Shown here: one piece after another, positions 26,514 to 36,489 of the stretch
Layout of the letters: each line of letters begins with the position of its first letter
How positions within the stretch are numbered: the stretch's first letter is position 1
NCBI GenBank assembly: GCA_024228115.1
Contig: JAAETT010000394.1
Coordinates: 1-48,595, forward strand
DNA: 48,595 nucleotides
Direction: 5' to 3'
Source of the DNA: a bacterium
Lineage (GTDB): Bacteria; Myxococcota_A; UBA9160; UBA6930
Notes under the pieces: model-generated
Seen by the model: the letters and a program-made list of their open reading frames with translations, nothing else
What the model was told of the DNA's origin: nothing
Databases searched by the model: none
Made by a program: the position numbers and the translations under genes

Positions 26514-27130
26514 GGCGCACTCCCTGTCGGATCTTCTACCTGGTCTTGATAGGAGAACTTGAGCCTCAGGAAATCAGCGGGTGTCGTCTGTACCCGACGC
26601 ATCCACATCTCGCGCAGCTGGGCCTCACTCAGACCCTGGGCGCGTGCTTCTTCGGAAGTCATCTCGCCTTTGCCCTTGGCGCCCTTTTCGTCGAAGACGA
26701 TCTTGTCCGCCTCGAGCTTGCCACCGGTACCCCCCGCGTCCTCGTACTCCTTCTGGTCGAGTTCGAGCAGGCTCTGGACCCAGTCGAGATTGAAGGCCGC
26801 CTCGGGGAACTCGGGCTGGAGAACCAACGCACGCCGATAGGCAGAGATCGCTTCGGGCAGTCGCTCCTGACGAGCCAGGGCATTGCCGTACTGGAATTCT
26901 CCGCGCGCCGTATCCAGCACCGCCAGGGCAGACGCCGCCGAGGCCATGTCCTCGGCTTCATAGTAGGCGAGCCCCTTCCACAGACGATCCTCGAAGCTTC
27001 GGGCGGCCCGCAGCGGCTCACCTCGCTCGAGCCACAATCGGCCTTGCTGGTCGGGCGTCAGGAACCAATCCAGGGAAGGAGAACATGCGGTCCCCCCGAG
27101 CAGGAGCAGCACCACGGCAAGCCTCGTCAT
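26510..27130 (-). CDS. TPR lipoprotein, BatC/BatE-like
   Basis: The 206-aa protein starts with a lipobox (LLLLGGTAC), then tetratricopeptide-like helices (AISAYRRALVLQPEFPEAAFNLDWV) and an acidic, charged tail that ends in a membrane-proximal motif (SEAQLREMWMRRVQTTPADFLRLKF). TPR adaptors occupy this slot in Bat operons and are proposed to scaffold the VWA proteins. The ATG at 27130 overlaps the batB stop (ATGA), supporting this start over the upstream ATGs. Confidence 0.8.
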   Translation of the reverse strand: MTRLAVVLLLLGGTACSPSLDWFLTPDQQGRLWLERGEPLRAARSFEDRLWKGLAYYEAEDMASAASALAVLDTARGEFQYGNALARQERLPEAISAYRRALVLQPEFPEAAFNLDWVQSLLELDQKEYEDAGGTGGKLEADKIVFDEKGAKGKGEMTSEEARAQGLSEAQLREMWMRRVQTTPADFLRLKFSYQDQVEDPTGSAP

Positions 27131-28125
27131 ACCCGCCATTGCACCGTCCATCCACGCCGGAACCAGAACAGCATGCAGAAGGCGACCGCCCAGGCCAACG
27201 GATACCCCGCATCGTGCCAGGCGAGGGCCTCATCGCTGTCGATCGTATCCACCAGATGAGTTCGGATTCGGCGGCTCAGGGCCGTGACATCAGCTTCGTC
27301 CAGGGTGGCCTCGAGCAGGCTTCCGCCCACAGCCGTCGCGATGGCCTCGAGACCCGCGTGGTCGACCGGCGGTGCAAGCCGGTCGCTCGCAGGCAACGAG
27401 GAAAGGTCGAGACCCTCGGTCGCGATCTCTCCTCCCTCCGGCCCGCCGAAGGCCAGCAGGATCACCTGGTCGCCCGTGCGCTGCGCAAAGCCACCGAAGG
27501 CATCGGCGGCGCTTCGCTCGATCCCGTCGCTCAGGAACAGAACGGTGCCAGCGACGCTTTCGCCCGCCAGCAGTCGCTCGGCCAGGGTGAGAGCCTGGGT
27601 CGGGGCGTCGCCCGGCTGTGGCATCAGGTTCGGATGCAAGGCCTCCAGGTAGACCTCGAGCAGCTCCGTATCATCGGTAAAGGGCAACAGCTGGTGGGCG
27701 CTGCCGGCATAGCCGATCACCGCCGTTCGTGCGCCGCGGCGCCGCTTCAGCAGATCGCGCACCTTGTGGCGGGCGCGCTCCAGGCGGGTGGGCTGTTGGT
27801 CCGTGCCCAACATACTGGGGGTGAGCTCGATGGCGATCACGAGCGGAGCCTCGTCCTGGGTGAAGGGCGTGATCTCACGATTCCAGGTCGGACCGGCAAC
27901 GCCGAGAGACATCAGCACGGTGAGCAGCGTCATCAGCTGGTAGGGACGGATCGGCTTGCGCCCCCGTCCTGCGACCGTCAGATGCTCGAGCAGCTTCGGC
28001 GCGATGGCACCCTGCCATTGGAGCGTCGCGCTGTAGGCGCGGCGCAGACGTGTATGAAGCCAAAGGGCGTAGGGAATGAAGATCAGCCACCAGGGACGCA
28101 GGAAGTGAAAATCCAGATCAAGCAC
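27127..28125 (-). CDS. batB: BatB-like VWA-domain inner-membrane protein
   Basis: The 332-aa protein has two N-terminal membrane segments (RPWWLIFIPYALWLH, YQLMTLLTVLMSLGVAG), a VWA domain and a C-terminal anchor (LAWAVAFCMLFWFRRGW). The MIDAS signature, normally DxSxS, reads IELTPSM (E100, T102, S104), so two of the three metal-coordinating positions are conservatively changed. The typical BatB continuation TDQQPTRLERARHKVRDLL follows. GTG at 28125 overlaps the batA stop by 8 bp; GGGAG lies upstream. Confidence 0.87.
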   Translation of the reverse strand: MLDLDFHFLRPWWLIFIPYALWLHTRLRRAYSATLQWQGAIAPKLLEHLTVAGRGRKPIRPYQLMTLLTVLMSLGVAGPTWNREITPFTQDEAPLVIAIELTPSMLGTDQQPTRLERARHKVRDLLKRRRGARTAVIGYAGSAHQLLPFTDDTELLEVYLEALHPNLMPQPGDAPTQALTLAERLLAGESVAGTVLFLSDGIERSAADAFGGFAQRTGDQVILLAFGGPEGGEIATEGLDLSSLPASDRLAPPVDHAGLEAIATAVGGSLLEATLDEADVTALSRRIRTHLVDTIDSDEALAWHDAGYPLAWAVAFCMLFWFRRGWTVQWRV

Positions 28126-29107
28126 GACTTGGCGCTCCCACACCGGGCAGGCGCAGCATCGCATTGAACAACACGACACCGAAGATCAGCAGGCTCCCTA
28201 GCGGAACCCAGTAGAGTGCCCGCTTCGGTCGGTAGCTCTGGGTGTCGACCTTCTCTGGTTCGAGCTGGTCGAGCTCGGCGTAGACAGCCTCGAGCTGCTC
28301 GCGATCCAGCGCCAGAAAGGATCGGCCCCCGGTAGCCCCGCTGACACCCTCGAGTGCATCCGTATCCAACGCCTTCTCACCGACCGTGGCTGGATCGCCC
28401 ATCGCGATGGTGTGGATCGTAATTCCCTCTTCGCCCGCGATCTCCGCGGCGCGGTGCACGGGCATCTTGCTGCCGGAGTCGTTGCCGTCGGTCAGCAGGA
28501 TCACGACCTTGTTCTGCTTCTCACTGGCCTCGAACAGACGAACCGCCAGACCGATGGCATCACCGATCATCGTCTGGGCACCGGCCATCCGCGGCTGCAT
28601 CTCCTCCAGAAGCGAGCCGACCACCTCGCGGTCGTCGGTGAAGGGTGCCTGAAGGAACGCCGACTGGCCGAATACCGCCAGGCCCAAACGGTCGGTTTCA
28701 CGGCGGGCAATGAAGCCCGCGACCACTTCCTTCACGGCTTCCAGCCGGGTGATGCGCAACGCATCGGAGCCCGAGAAATCCTTCTCCTCCATCGATCCCG
28801 AGAGATCCACGATCAGCAGCAGATCCCGGGCGGGAAGCTCCTTCACGATCGGCTCGCCCACCCAGACAGGCCGGGCGAGCGCGGTCACGATGAGGAACCA
28901 GCCGATGATGTGATAGAGCTTCTGCCAGTTTCGCTTGCGGATGACGACCGCGCCTGCGGTCGGAAGCTTGCCGGTCAGCTCGACGAGTCGCTTGAAGAAG
29001 GGTGCGCGCACCGCCTCGCTCTCGTCATGGAACTCGGGCGCCAGCCAGATGACGAGTAGCGGCAACGGCAGCAACGCGAAGGCCCAGGGCAACTCAAATG
29101 CGAGCAT
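28118..29107 (-). CDS. batA: BatA-like VWA-domain inner-membrane protein
   Basis: The 329-aa protein has an N-terminal helix (FALLPLPLLVIWLA), a second near KLYHIIGWFLIVTALA, a VWA domain with an intact MIDAS D101-L-S103-G-S105 (IVDLSGSMEEKD) and the Thr/Asp loops (AQTMIGDAIG, LLTDGNDSG), and a C-terminal anchor (LGSLLIFGVVLFNAML). VWA domains bind metal and protein partners; with MoxR these are proposed to act as chaperone-like complexes. The ATG at 29107 overlaps the DUF4381 gene by 14 bp. Confidence 0.9.
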   Translation of the reverse strand: MLAFELPWAFALLPLPLLVIWLAPEFHDESEAVRAPFFKRLVELTGKLPTAGAVVIRKRNWQKLYHIIGWFLIVTALARPVWVGEPIVKELPARDLLLIVDLSGSMEEKDFSGSDALRITRLEAVKEVVAGFIARRETDRLGLAVFGQSAFLQAPFTDDREVVGSLLEEMQPRMAGAQTMIGDAIGLAVRLFEASEKQNKVVILLTDGNDSGSKMPVHRAAEIAGEEGITIHTIAMGDPATVGEKALDTDALEGVSGATGGRSFLALDREQLEAVYAELDQLEPEKVDTQSYRPKRALYWVPLGSLLIFGVVLFNAMLRLPGVGAPSRA

Positions 29108-29570
29108 GGTGGCCCTTCACCCAGGCTCGGCTCGCGGCGACGAGGCGGGATGCGGTAGACGCCGACAGCTCGCGGACCGCGTTGGGATCGTACGGCAGGA
29201 GGTCGAGGCATTCGGCGTCCGCTGGCTCGAAGCATCCGCCGTTCTGGTTGAGCCACTCTACCCAGATCGCTCCGTGCAAGCCTGCCACTTCATCGCGAGG
29301 AAAGGCGGCGAGAGCGGTCGCCCGGAGGACGAGCGGAAGCCCGGCCAATGCCTCCGTCCCACGCCCAATGGCATCGATGCGGCTCAGCGCCTCCCTGCGG
29401 TACCGATCTCGCTGCCAGCTACGCCAGCGCAACCAGGCAAACCAGGCGAGGATCAGAAGCAGGATCGCGCCCGCGACGAGCCAGCCGGGAGTCGCCGGAA
29501 GCCAGGAAACGGCCTCCGGAAGCGGGAGCTCCTTCAGCCCCCACATCCGGTCGCTGCCGAACTCGGCCAC
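29094..29570 (-). CDS. DUF4381 membrane protein
   Basis: The 158-aa protein has one N-terminal transmembrane helix (GWLVAGAILLLILAWFAWLRW) followed by a helical cytoplasmic domain (RATALAAFPRDEVAGLHG, WVEWLNQNGGCFEP), the DUF4381 layout usually found between DUF58 and batA genes. The role is unknown. GTG at 29570 starts 2 bp after the DUF58 stop; an internal ATG at 29546 is an alternative. Confidence 0.78.
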   Translation of the reverse strand: MAEFGSDRMWGLKELPLPEAVSWLPATPGWLVAGAILLLILAWFAWLRWRSWQRDRYRREALSRIDAIGRGTEALAGLPLVLRATALAAFPRDEVAGLHGAIWVEWLNQNGGCFEPADAECLDLLPYDPNAVRELSASTASRLVAASRAWVKGHHARI

Positions 29571-29572
29571 GC

Positions 29573-30490
29573 TCAGCGCCTCTGTCCGAGCAGTTCACGA
29601 AGCTGCCCGGCCACTGGCTCCGCCGTGCTGATTGGCAGCATCGGGATGTTCCGCCTGTGCAGCTCCTTCCTTCCTGTATCGACCGTATCCTGGAAGGCCT
29701 GTGCGAATCCGCTGCGCAACCGGCGATCCCGCGCGTCGAATTCGAGTTGCAGATCGCCGTCGCTGACCACCAGCAACGATGCATCCGGCAGTTCGCGTTC
29801 GAGCGGGTCGTAGACCAGGAGCACCAGCACGTCGTTATGCCGGGTGAGACGTCGCAGCAAACGAGAGGTCTCTTCGTCGGCCCCGTCCAGATCACTGACG
29901 AGCACGACCAGGTGATCGTGGCTCGCGAGTCGGATGGCCCGCTCGAGCACCCGGTTCAACTGCGCCGGATCGGAACGCTGGCCGCCGTCCGCACTGAGCA
30001 ACCGATTCATGCGTTCGAGTTCGTGCAGGATGGCCATTACGCGCGCCTTGCTGCGATGGGGCGGAACCTCGACTTGCTCGGAATCGTTGAACACGATCGC
30101 GCCCGGTCGATCGCCTTGGGAGAATACCCGCCACACACCGAGGGCCGCGGCATGGGCCGCGGTCACGGACTTCATCTGGATCTTGCTGCCGAAGAACATG
30201 TTCACGCGCTGATCCACCAACAGCAGGGTCCTGCGGTCGCGTTCCTCCGTGTAGACGCGCGTGTGCGGCTTGCGCATGCGCGCGGTGACCTTCCAATCGA
30301 TGTCGCGGATGTCGTCGCCGGGCAGATAGGCACGTAGCTCATCGAAATCGAGGCCGCGCCCGCGAATCCGTGATGCGCGCAGACCCGCGAGCTGGCTGGT
30401 GAGGGGCTGACGAGGCAGGAAGCTGAAGCCCCGGCCCTGGTATCGGAGCTTCACCAGTTCGCGGACCGCTACGTAGGCGCCGTCTTCCAT
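29573..30490 (-). CDS. DUF58 domain protein
   Basis: The 305-aa cytosolic protein contains the DUF58 core: LDFDELRAYLPGDDIRDIDWKVTAR, then a degenerate VWA-like fold (LLLVDQRVNMFFGS, LVVLVSDLDGADEE). DUF58 proteins accompany MoxR ATPases and BatA/BatB. The ATG at 30490 lies 8 bp after the moxR stop. Confidence 0.88.
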   Translation of the reverse strand: MEDGAYVAVRELVKLRYQGRGFSFLPRQPLTSQLAGLRASRIRGRGLDFDELRAYLPGDDIRDIDWKVTARMRKPHTRVYTEERDRRTLLLVDQRVNMFFGSKIQMKSVTAAHAAALGVWRVFSQGDRPGAIVFNDSEQVEVPPHRSKARVMAILHELERMNRLLSADGGQRSDPAQLNRVLERAIRLASHDHLVVLVSDLDGADEETSRLLRRLTRHNDVLVLLVYDPLERELPDASLLVVSDGDLQLEFDARDRRLRSGFAQAFQDTVDTGRKELHRRNIPMLPISTAEPVAGQLRELLGQRR

Positions 30491-30498
30491 CCCTCGCC

Positions 30499-31470
<972 letters not shown>

Positions 31471-31485
31471 GGGCCTCCCGCCAGC

Positions 31486-33009
31486 TCATTGCGCCAGCTG
31501 CCGCATGACGTCGCCAAAGATCTGGTCGATGGTAAAGGATGCGGGGCGCTGGCTCGGCGGGAACTGACGCAGCGAGCCGAGGAACCGAACCACCACGTCC
31601 TGTGCCTCGAAGATCCGCGGCACCCGATCCGTCCACCACTCGTTGTACGAGTTCGAGTCCGTATCGGCCTTCTCGTAGGGGTCACGCCGGAGGTGGAAGA
31701 TCTTCGGAATTCGCAGGAAGACGAAGGGCTCCCGCCAGACATCGAAGCGACGAGCGCGCTGCTCGGCGAAGACCAGTTTCCAATCTCCGACCCTCGTGCC
31801 TACCAGGAGTCCGTCGTCGTTGAAGTAGAGGAACTCCTTCCGCGGGCCTTTCTCGGCCTTGCCGGTCAGGTGAGGCAGGAAATCGTAGCCATCGAGATGC
31901 GCCCTGAACTGTTTGGTGCCAGCCTGATGACCCTTCAGCAACCGGCCCTTGATATCAGGGATGCCTGCCGCTGCGATCAGTGTCGGTGCCCAGTCGAGAT
32001 GAGAAATGATCTCGTTCGACACCGAGCCCGCCGCGATCTTGCCGGGCCAGCGCACCATGCCCGGCACACGGTAGCCGCCCTCCCAGTTCGTATTCTTCTC
32101 GCCGCGGAAGGGCGAGTTCGCCGCATCGGGCCAGGTATTGTAGTGGGGCCCGTTGTCGGTCGAGTAGACGACGATCGTGTTCTCTGCGATGCCCAGCGCA
32201 TCGAGCTTCACGAGCAGGTCTCCGACCTGGCGATCGTGGTCGACCATCGCGTCCGAATAGAAATCCTGGCCGGAGGTGCCGCGAATGCTCTCCGGAATAT
32301 GGGTCCGGAAGTGCATCCGGGTCGAGTTGAACCAGACGAAAAAGGGTTTGTCCGCCGCGTGAGCTCGATCGATGAAGCCGAGCGCCGCATCCAGGAACTC
32401 CTGGTCCACCGTTTCCATGCGCTTGCGCGTGAGCGGTCCGGTGTCTTCGACTTTCCCGTCCACGAAGGAGCGGATCACGCCACGCGGGCCATACCGTTCG
32501 CGGAATCCAGGGCGATCCGGATAGTCTTCGTGTTCCGGCTCCTCCTCCGCATTCAGGTGGTAGAGATTGCCGTAGAACTCATCGAAGCCGTGGTTCGTGG
32601 GTAGGAACTCATCCTTGTCGCCGAGGTGATTCTTGCCGAATTGCCCGGTGGCATAGCCGGCGGGTTTCAACAACTCGGCGATCGTCGGGTCCTTGGCCTG
32701 GATGCCGAGTTCGGCCCCGGGGACACCGACCTTGGTGAGGCCGGTACGAAAAGGGCTCTGGCCCGTGATGAAGGACGACCGCCCTGCAGTACAGCTCTGA
32801 TCACCATAGTAATCCGTGAATAGCATGCCTTCGTTGGCGATCCGATCGATATTGGGCGTTCGGTAGCCCATCATGCCGCGGGTATTCACAGATAGGTTGC
32901 TGAGCCCGATATCGTCGCCCCAGATCACCAGGATGTTGGGCTTGTCGGCAGCCTGAGCGCCTCCCGATACGAACAGCGCGAACAGCGCGAGCCCGAGGAT
33001 CCTCTTCAT
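31486..33009 (-). CDS. Secreted type I sulfatase (arylsulfatase family)
   Basis: The 507-aa product has a signal peptide (ILGLALFALFVSGGAQA) and a sulfatase domain. The metal ligands appear in WGDDIGLSN (D32, D33), and the catalytic motif is C73-T-A-G-R77 in SCTAGRSSFITG, where the Cys would need conversion to formylglycine. Other family marks are FGKNHLG and VVYSTDNGPHYNTWPD. It cleaves sulfate esters in the periplasm; the substrate is unknown, and no formylglycine-generating enzyme is in the window. The second ATG (33009) is the start because GGAGGG is 6 bp upstream; the ATG at 33015 sits against it. Confidence 0.92.
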   Translation of the reverse strand: MKRILGLALFALFVSGGAQAADKPNILVIWGDDIGLSNLSVNTRGMMGYRTPNIDRIANEGMLFTDYYGDQSCTAGRSSFITGQSPFRTGLTKVGVPGAELGIQAKDPTIAELLKPAGYATGQFGKNHLGDKDEFLPTNHGFDEFYGNLYHLNAEEEPEHEDYPDRPGFRERYGPRGVIRSFVDGKVEDTGPLTRKRMETVDQEFLDAALGFIDRAHAADKPFFVWFNSTRMHFRTHIPESIRGTSGQDFYSDAMVDHDRQVGDLLVKLDALGIAENTIVVYSTDNGPHYNTWPDAANSPFRGEKNTNWEGGYRVPGMVRWPGKIAAGSVSNEIISHLDWAPTLIAAAGIPDIKGRLLKGHQAGTKQFRAHLDGYDFLPHLTGKAEKGPRKEFLYFNDDGLLVGTRVGDWKLVFAEQRARRFDVWREPFVFLRIPKIFHLRRDPYEKADTDSNSYNEWWTDRVPRIFEAQDVVVRFLGSLRQFPPSQRPASFTIDQIFGDVMRQLAQ

Positions 33010-33183
33010 CGTCATCCCTCCAGATGCAAGATCAGCCGGCAGGGTAGTCCAACGCGGACGGGATGTGCTGGCTACGATCCGATGTTGAGGATGGATCCCC
33101 GGGATTGGCTCTGCCATGCGGTCCGGGGCCATTCAGCGTATGGCATCCAATCGGTTCGCAAGGCCGCCGTTCGGCTCACGTTC

Positions 33184-33648
33184 CTACGGTGCGAGAGGCA
33201 CCTTCTCTGCCAGACCGAACTGCACGGTCGCGTGGAGCTTGTTCTCGAGCTGGTAGTACCGCAGCACCTTCACCTCCGGCAGGACCCGGCGGAAGCGCTC
33301 TACGTACGAGTTGCGCAAGCTGGAGCGATCCTTGCCGATGTCGAGCGACTCGGCGAGGAGACCGCGGGCGGTTTCATCGTCGAGAGAACGCCAGGTCTCT
33401 GCGTAGATCTGGATCAGCTCGGCCTTGCGCAGGTGGAGTTCGCCGAGATCGTCCTGGAACTCGTCGTAGAGTGGCCAGAAACTCTGCGCCTCTTCCTGGG
33501 TCAGGTCCATGGCCGTTGCGATGATGGCTTTCTTCTCGGCTTCGGCAGCCGCCTTGGCGATGACCTGTTGGGTGGTCTGCGCGGCCAGGGGTGTACTCCG
33601 CGCAAAGACCAGAAACAGACCGCAGACCATCAGCGCGAACACCCGCAT
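33184..33648 (-). CDS. Secreted helical protein of unknown function
   Basis: The 154-aa product has a cleavable signal peptide (VFALMVCGLFLVFARSTPLAAQ) and then an all-helical, charged domain with LTQEEAQSFWPLYDEFQDDL, which resembles the LTxxQ-type helical repeats of periplasmic Spy/CpxP-like proteins, though I cannot confirm it. AGGAGG precedes the ATG at 33648. It has no clear operon partner. Confidence 0.7.
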   Translation of the reverse strand: MRVFALMVCGLFLVFARSTPLAAQTTQQVIAKAAAEAEKKAIIATAMDLTQEEAQSFWPLYDEFQDDLGELHLRKAELIQIYAETWRSLDDETARGLLAESLDIGKDRSSLRNSYVERFRRVLPEVKVLRYYQLENKLHATVQFGLAEKVPLAP

Positions 33649-33817
33649 CGCTTTCCTCCTGGGAACCGGGCCAGAAGCGTAGCGCGGCTCGACGGCCTTT
33701 ATTTCCCGAGCGCCACCCGGGCTGCCGGGCTCGGAGCACGCCGGAGGAGCATCGGATCGCCCCCGAGGCAGGCCGTCCCCACGAGCCGGCCCACCAGGCT
33801 GAGAGCTCCGGGTGCCC

Positions 33818-35680
33818 TCAGTCTGCCGCCTCTGCGATCTCCGCCTCGAGCAGATCGAAATGCTCGTACAGGATTCGCTTCACTTCTGCGATCATCTTCG
33901 GGTGTCCCTGCACCGAGTGACCCGAACGCACGACGAGTTCCGATTCCACATCCTCCAGGTGCGCACTCTCGTAGGCCACGACGCCATCATTCAGGTCCCG
34001 GAGCGGGCCGTCACCGGTGACCGAGACGATCGAATGGGCGCTCACTCCCCTTGCTTCCTTCAGGGAGCCGAGCGCAACCAGGAACCGGTTGCCCGGCGTC
34101 ATGTTGTCGAGACTCGTAGGCATCCGGCCAAGGCGAAGGCGCATCCGCAGATCTTCGTTGTTCGTGATCATCTCGGTCACCCGTCGGGAGAGGTCGAGAG
34201 GAAGGGTGATGAAGCTGCCAAGCCAGCCGGCAATTCGGCGGCGCGCCTGGTAACTCCCGCCGTGAGGCGTCGAGACGTACACGACCCGGCGCACGAAAGG
34301 CAACGCTTCAACGAACATCGCACGCGTCAGGAGTTCGCGTGTCTCATCCGATAGCTCGAGTTCGGAAATGTCTCGATCCGAGACGCCCTCCCAGAAGACA
34401 CCGTCGGAGTTCACGGCCTGGAGCTTGGTCAGCAGACCACCCTGGCTATGGCCCATCACGAGCATGTGCTGAAGGGCCGGATCCGTACCGCTCGGATCGA
34501 GATCGGACACGGTTTCGCGCAACGCCTGCCGGAGCAGGCTTCCCGAATAGAGAATGGGATTGCCGGTGTTGTAGAAGAAAAGCCAGATCTGGATCCGGTC
34601 GCCAACGGTGGGATCCCCTTGCAACTCGTTCACGAGTTCCGCCCACCGGCCCGGCGACGACGCGGTTCCATGAACGAGAACGACCGGAACGCGGCCGGGA
34701 CGGTAGGGATGCTGGAGGACCAACCCATCCTGCCGCTTGTCCTCGAAGGGGGTGAAGTCGCCGCTGAAGAACCCTCCGAATTCGAGGTTCCAGATGGCAG
34801 GATTCTCGAGACCAAAGGCCAGGGCCGTCGTCGGCTCGTACTCGAGAGGCACCCGGCGATCACCGATTCGGACCTCTTTCGAGCTGTCCATCACGTAGAT
34901 CTCGAGCGCCGCGGAGACCTTCCCGGTCATCACGGCAGTCCGGGGTTCCTCGATGCGAAGGAGTGCCGTGATGGGGACCCGCATCTTCGGGCCCACGCGA
35001 TGACCCGTGGCCTCCCCCTCGGCCCGCTCCACCGCGGCCGCGAGCGGGGCACCGATCCCGACGCGGCGATAGCGATTGCGCAGGCCCCGCACCCGCAGTT
35101 CAGCGCTCGGTACGACGTTTCGCATCCGGTAGCCGGACCAACCAAGATGGGCGGGGTCGACCTCGAGAGCGATGTACCCGTAGGGCAGCTCCCAACGATT
35201 CTGCACGGAGGAGAAGTCAGCCTCGCTCCTACCCGAAAACCCCAGGGCCAGGCCGCGGTTGTAGAGTTCGGCAGCAAGACGAAGACCAGGGTCGAATGGA
35301 TTTGGCCTCGCCTGATCCTTCTCGGGGAACAGATAGGCGTAGGCAGCCAGAGCAGCGGCCCTGTACCAGATCGGGTCTCGCGTCGCGTCGCCGTGGGCGA
35401 AGCTCAATTCCGCCAGCCCGAGCAACCGTTCGGCCGTATCCGGCCCGCCCAGCCCGACCCGGACCCTCTCGAGCGCTTCTTCGGGCGTGTCTTCGAAGGC
35501 TTCGATCAGTGAAAGCCGATCGAGAAGCTGACGGGCGCGAGCGCTCGGCGCCGGGCCGGTGAGGATGGTGCTCGTGAGTTCCCGACGCAGCCTCTGCGGT
35601 TCGACCTGGTCCACGCCGACCGGCGTGGCGCAGCCCGCCGAAGAAAGGGCTGCGACCAGAAGAAGGAACCTTGCGGCCAT
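33818..35680 (-). CDS. Alpha/beta-hydrolase lipoprotein
   Basis: The 620-aa lipoprotein (lipobox SAGC at about residue 17) carries a long N-terminal helical region, a beta-rich middle (LEIYVMDSSKEVRIGDRRV), and a C-terminal alpha/beta-hydrolase domain: oxyanion loop VVLVHGTASSPGRW, nucleophile Ser in VMGHSQGGLLTK, and a likely catalytic His in SGHSVQGHP. It would act at the outer membrane or periplasm as an esterase or lipase. The long N-terminal half is unassigned. Start ATG at 35680. Confidence 0.8.
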   Translation of the reverse strand: MAARFLLLVAALSSAGCATPVGVDQVEPQRLRRELTSTILTGPAPSARARQLLDRLSLIEAFEDTPEEALERVRVGLGGPDTAERLLGLAELSFAHGDATRDPIWYRAAALAAYAYLFPEKDQARPNPFDPGLRLAAELYNRGLALGFSGRSEADFSSVQNRWELPYGYIALEVDPAHLGWSGYRMRNVVPSAELRVRGLRNRYRRVGIGAPLAAAVERAEGEATGHRVGPKMRVPITALLRIEEPRTAVMTGKVSAALEIYVMDSSKEVRIGDRRVPLEYEPTTALAFGLENPAIWNLEFGGFFSGDFTPFEDKRQDGLVLQHPYRPGRVPVVLVHGTASSPGRWAELVNELQGDPTVGDRIQIWLFFYNTGNPILYSGSLLRQALRETVSDLDPSGTDPALQHMLVMGHSQGGLLTKLQAVNSDGVFWEGVSDRDISELELSDETRELLTRAMFVEALPFVRRVVYVSTPHGGSYQARRRIAGWLGSFITLPLDLSRRVTEMITNNEDLRMRLRLGRMPTSLDNMTPGNRFLVALGSLKEARGVSAHSIVSVTGDGPLRDLNDGVVAYESAHLEDVESELVVRSGHSVQGHPKMIAEVKRILYEHFDLLEAEIAEAAD

Positions 35681-35833
35681 GGTTGCCTACGGTGGCGGAG
35701 CCCAAACGCGCTGTCGACCCGAAGGCTGTTCGACGGGGAGAAACCCGTGGGGCGACTGCGGCGTTCGGCGCCAGATACGGGCTCGAGCCAGGGGGCAGCT
35801 ACAGGGGCCGTTCCGGACAGCCGACGAGAGCCC

Positions 35834-36406
35834 ATGTCCCGCTCGCCGGCCGTCCGTGTCAGTGCCGCGCTCGACATGTTCGAGTTGCTGGAGACATTCG
35901 AACCGGGTTCGCGTGCACGGGTCTGGGCACGGGTTCCCGAGCCAACCCGGGAGCTGATCGACTCCCTCTGGCGCACCCAATGGATCCCCCTCGAGCATGA
36001 CCACTACCTGCCCGAGGCGATCGTCGCCGAGTTTGGAGCCGAGAGGAGCCGCGATCTCTTTCGGCGCGCGGTTCCTTCCATTGTCGAGAAGCCGATGCTC
36101 GAGCCCCTGATCTTCGGGATGCTTCGTGTCTTGGGAACGCGCCGGGCACGGATGCTGACCGTCATCCCCAAAGGCTGGGGCCTGGTCTTCCGCGATCTCT
36201 GCGAGCCGCGAATGGGTATGTGTCGCGATGACGAAATCGAGGTGATCTTCGACTCGATTGCGCCTGAGGTCCGCGAATACCCGACCTATCTCGACATGTG
36301 GGAAGGCGTATGTCTCGGGTTGCTCGATCTCGCGTGCCCGGGTGGCTCATTGGATTTCGAACGGGCGCCGGACCGCTCCCGAGTCATCGCGCGCTTCCGT
36401 GGGTAG
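35834..36406 (+). CDS. Hypothetical protein
   Basis: A 190-aa soluble protein with no signal peptide. Visible pattern: WIPLEHDHYLPEAIVAEFG, a helical RSRDLFRRAVPSIVEKPML, and PKGWGLVFRDLCEP. This vaguely recalls the paralogous myxobacterial TIGR02265/DUF2378 proteins, but I cannot claim membership. The ATG at 35834 was chosen; the frame is open further upstream but that stretch lies in the region between two divergent genes. Confidence 0.55.
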   Translation: MSRSPAVRVSAALDMFELLETFEPGSRARVWARVPEPTRELIDSLWRTQWIPLEHDHYLPEAIVAEFGAERSRDLFRRAVPSIVEKPMLEPLIFGMLRVLGTRRARMLTVIPKGWGLVFRDLCEPRMGMCRDDEIEVIFDSIAPEVREYPTYLDMWEGVCLGLLDLACPGGSLDFERAPDRSRVIARFRG

Positions 36407-36489
36407 GGCAAAGCGGTCGGGCCAGGATCCTTCGTCCGCCCTCCATCGGGCTCTCCGGGCACCCGTCTCGAGCGACCAACCGATGTGGA

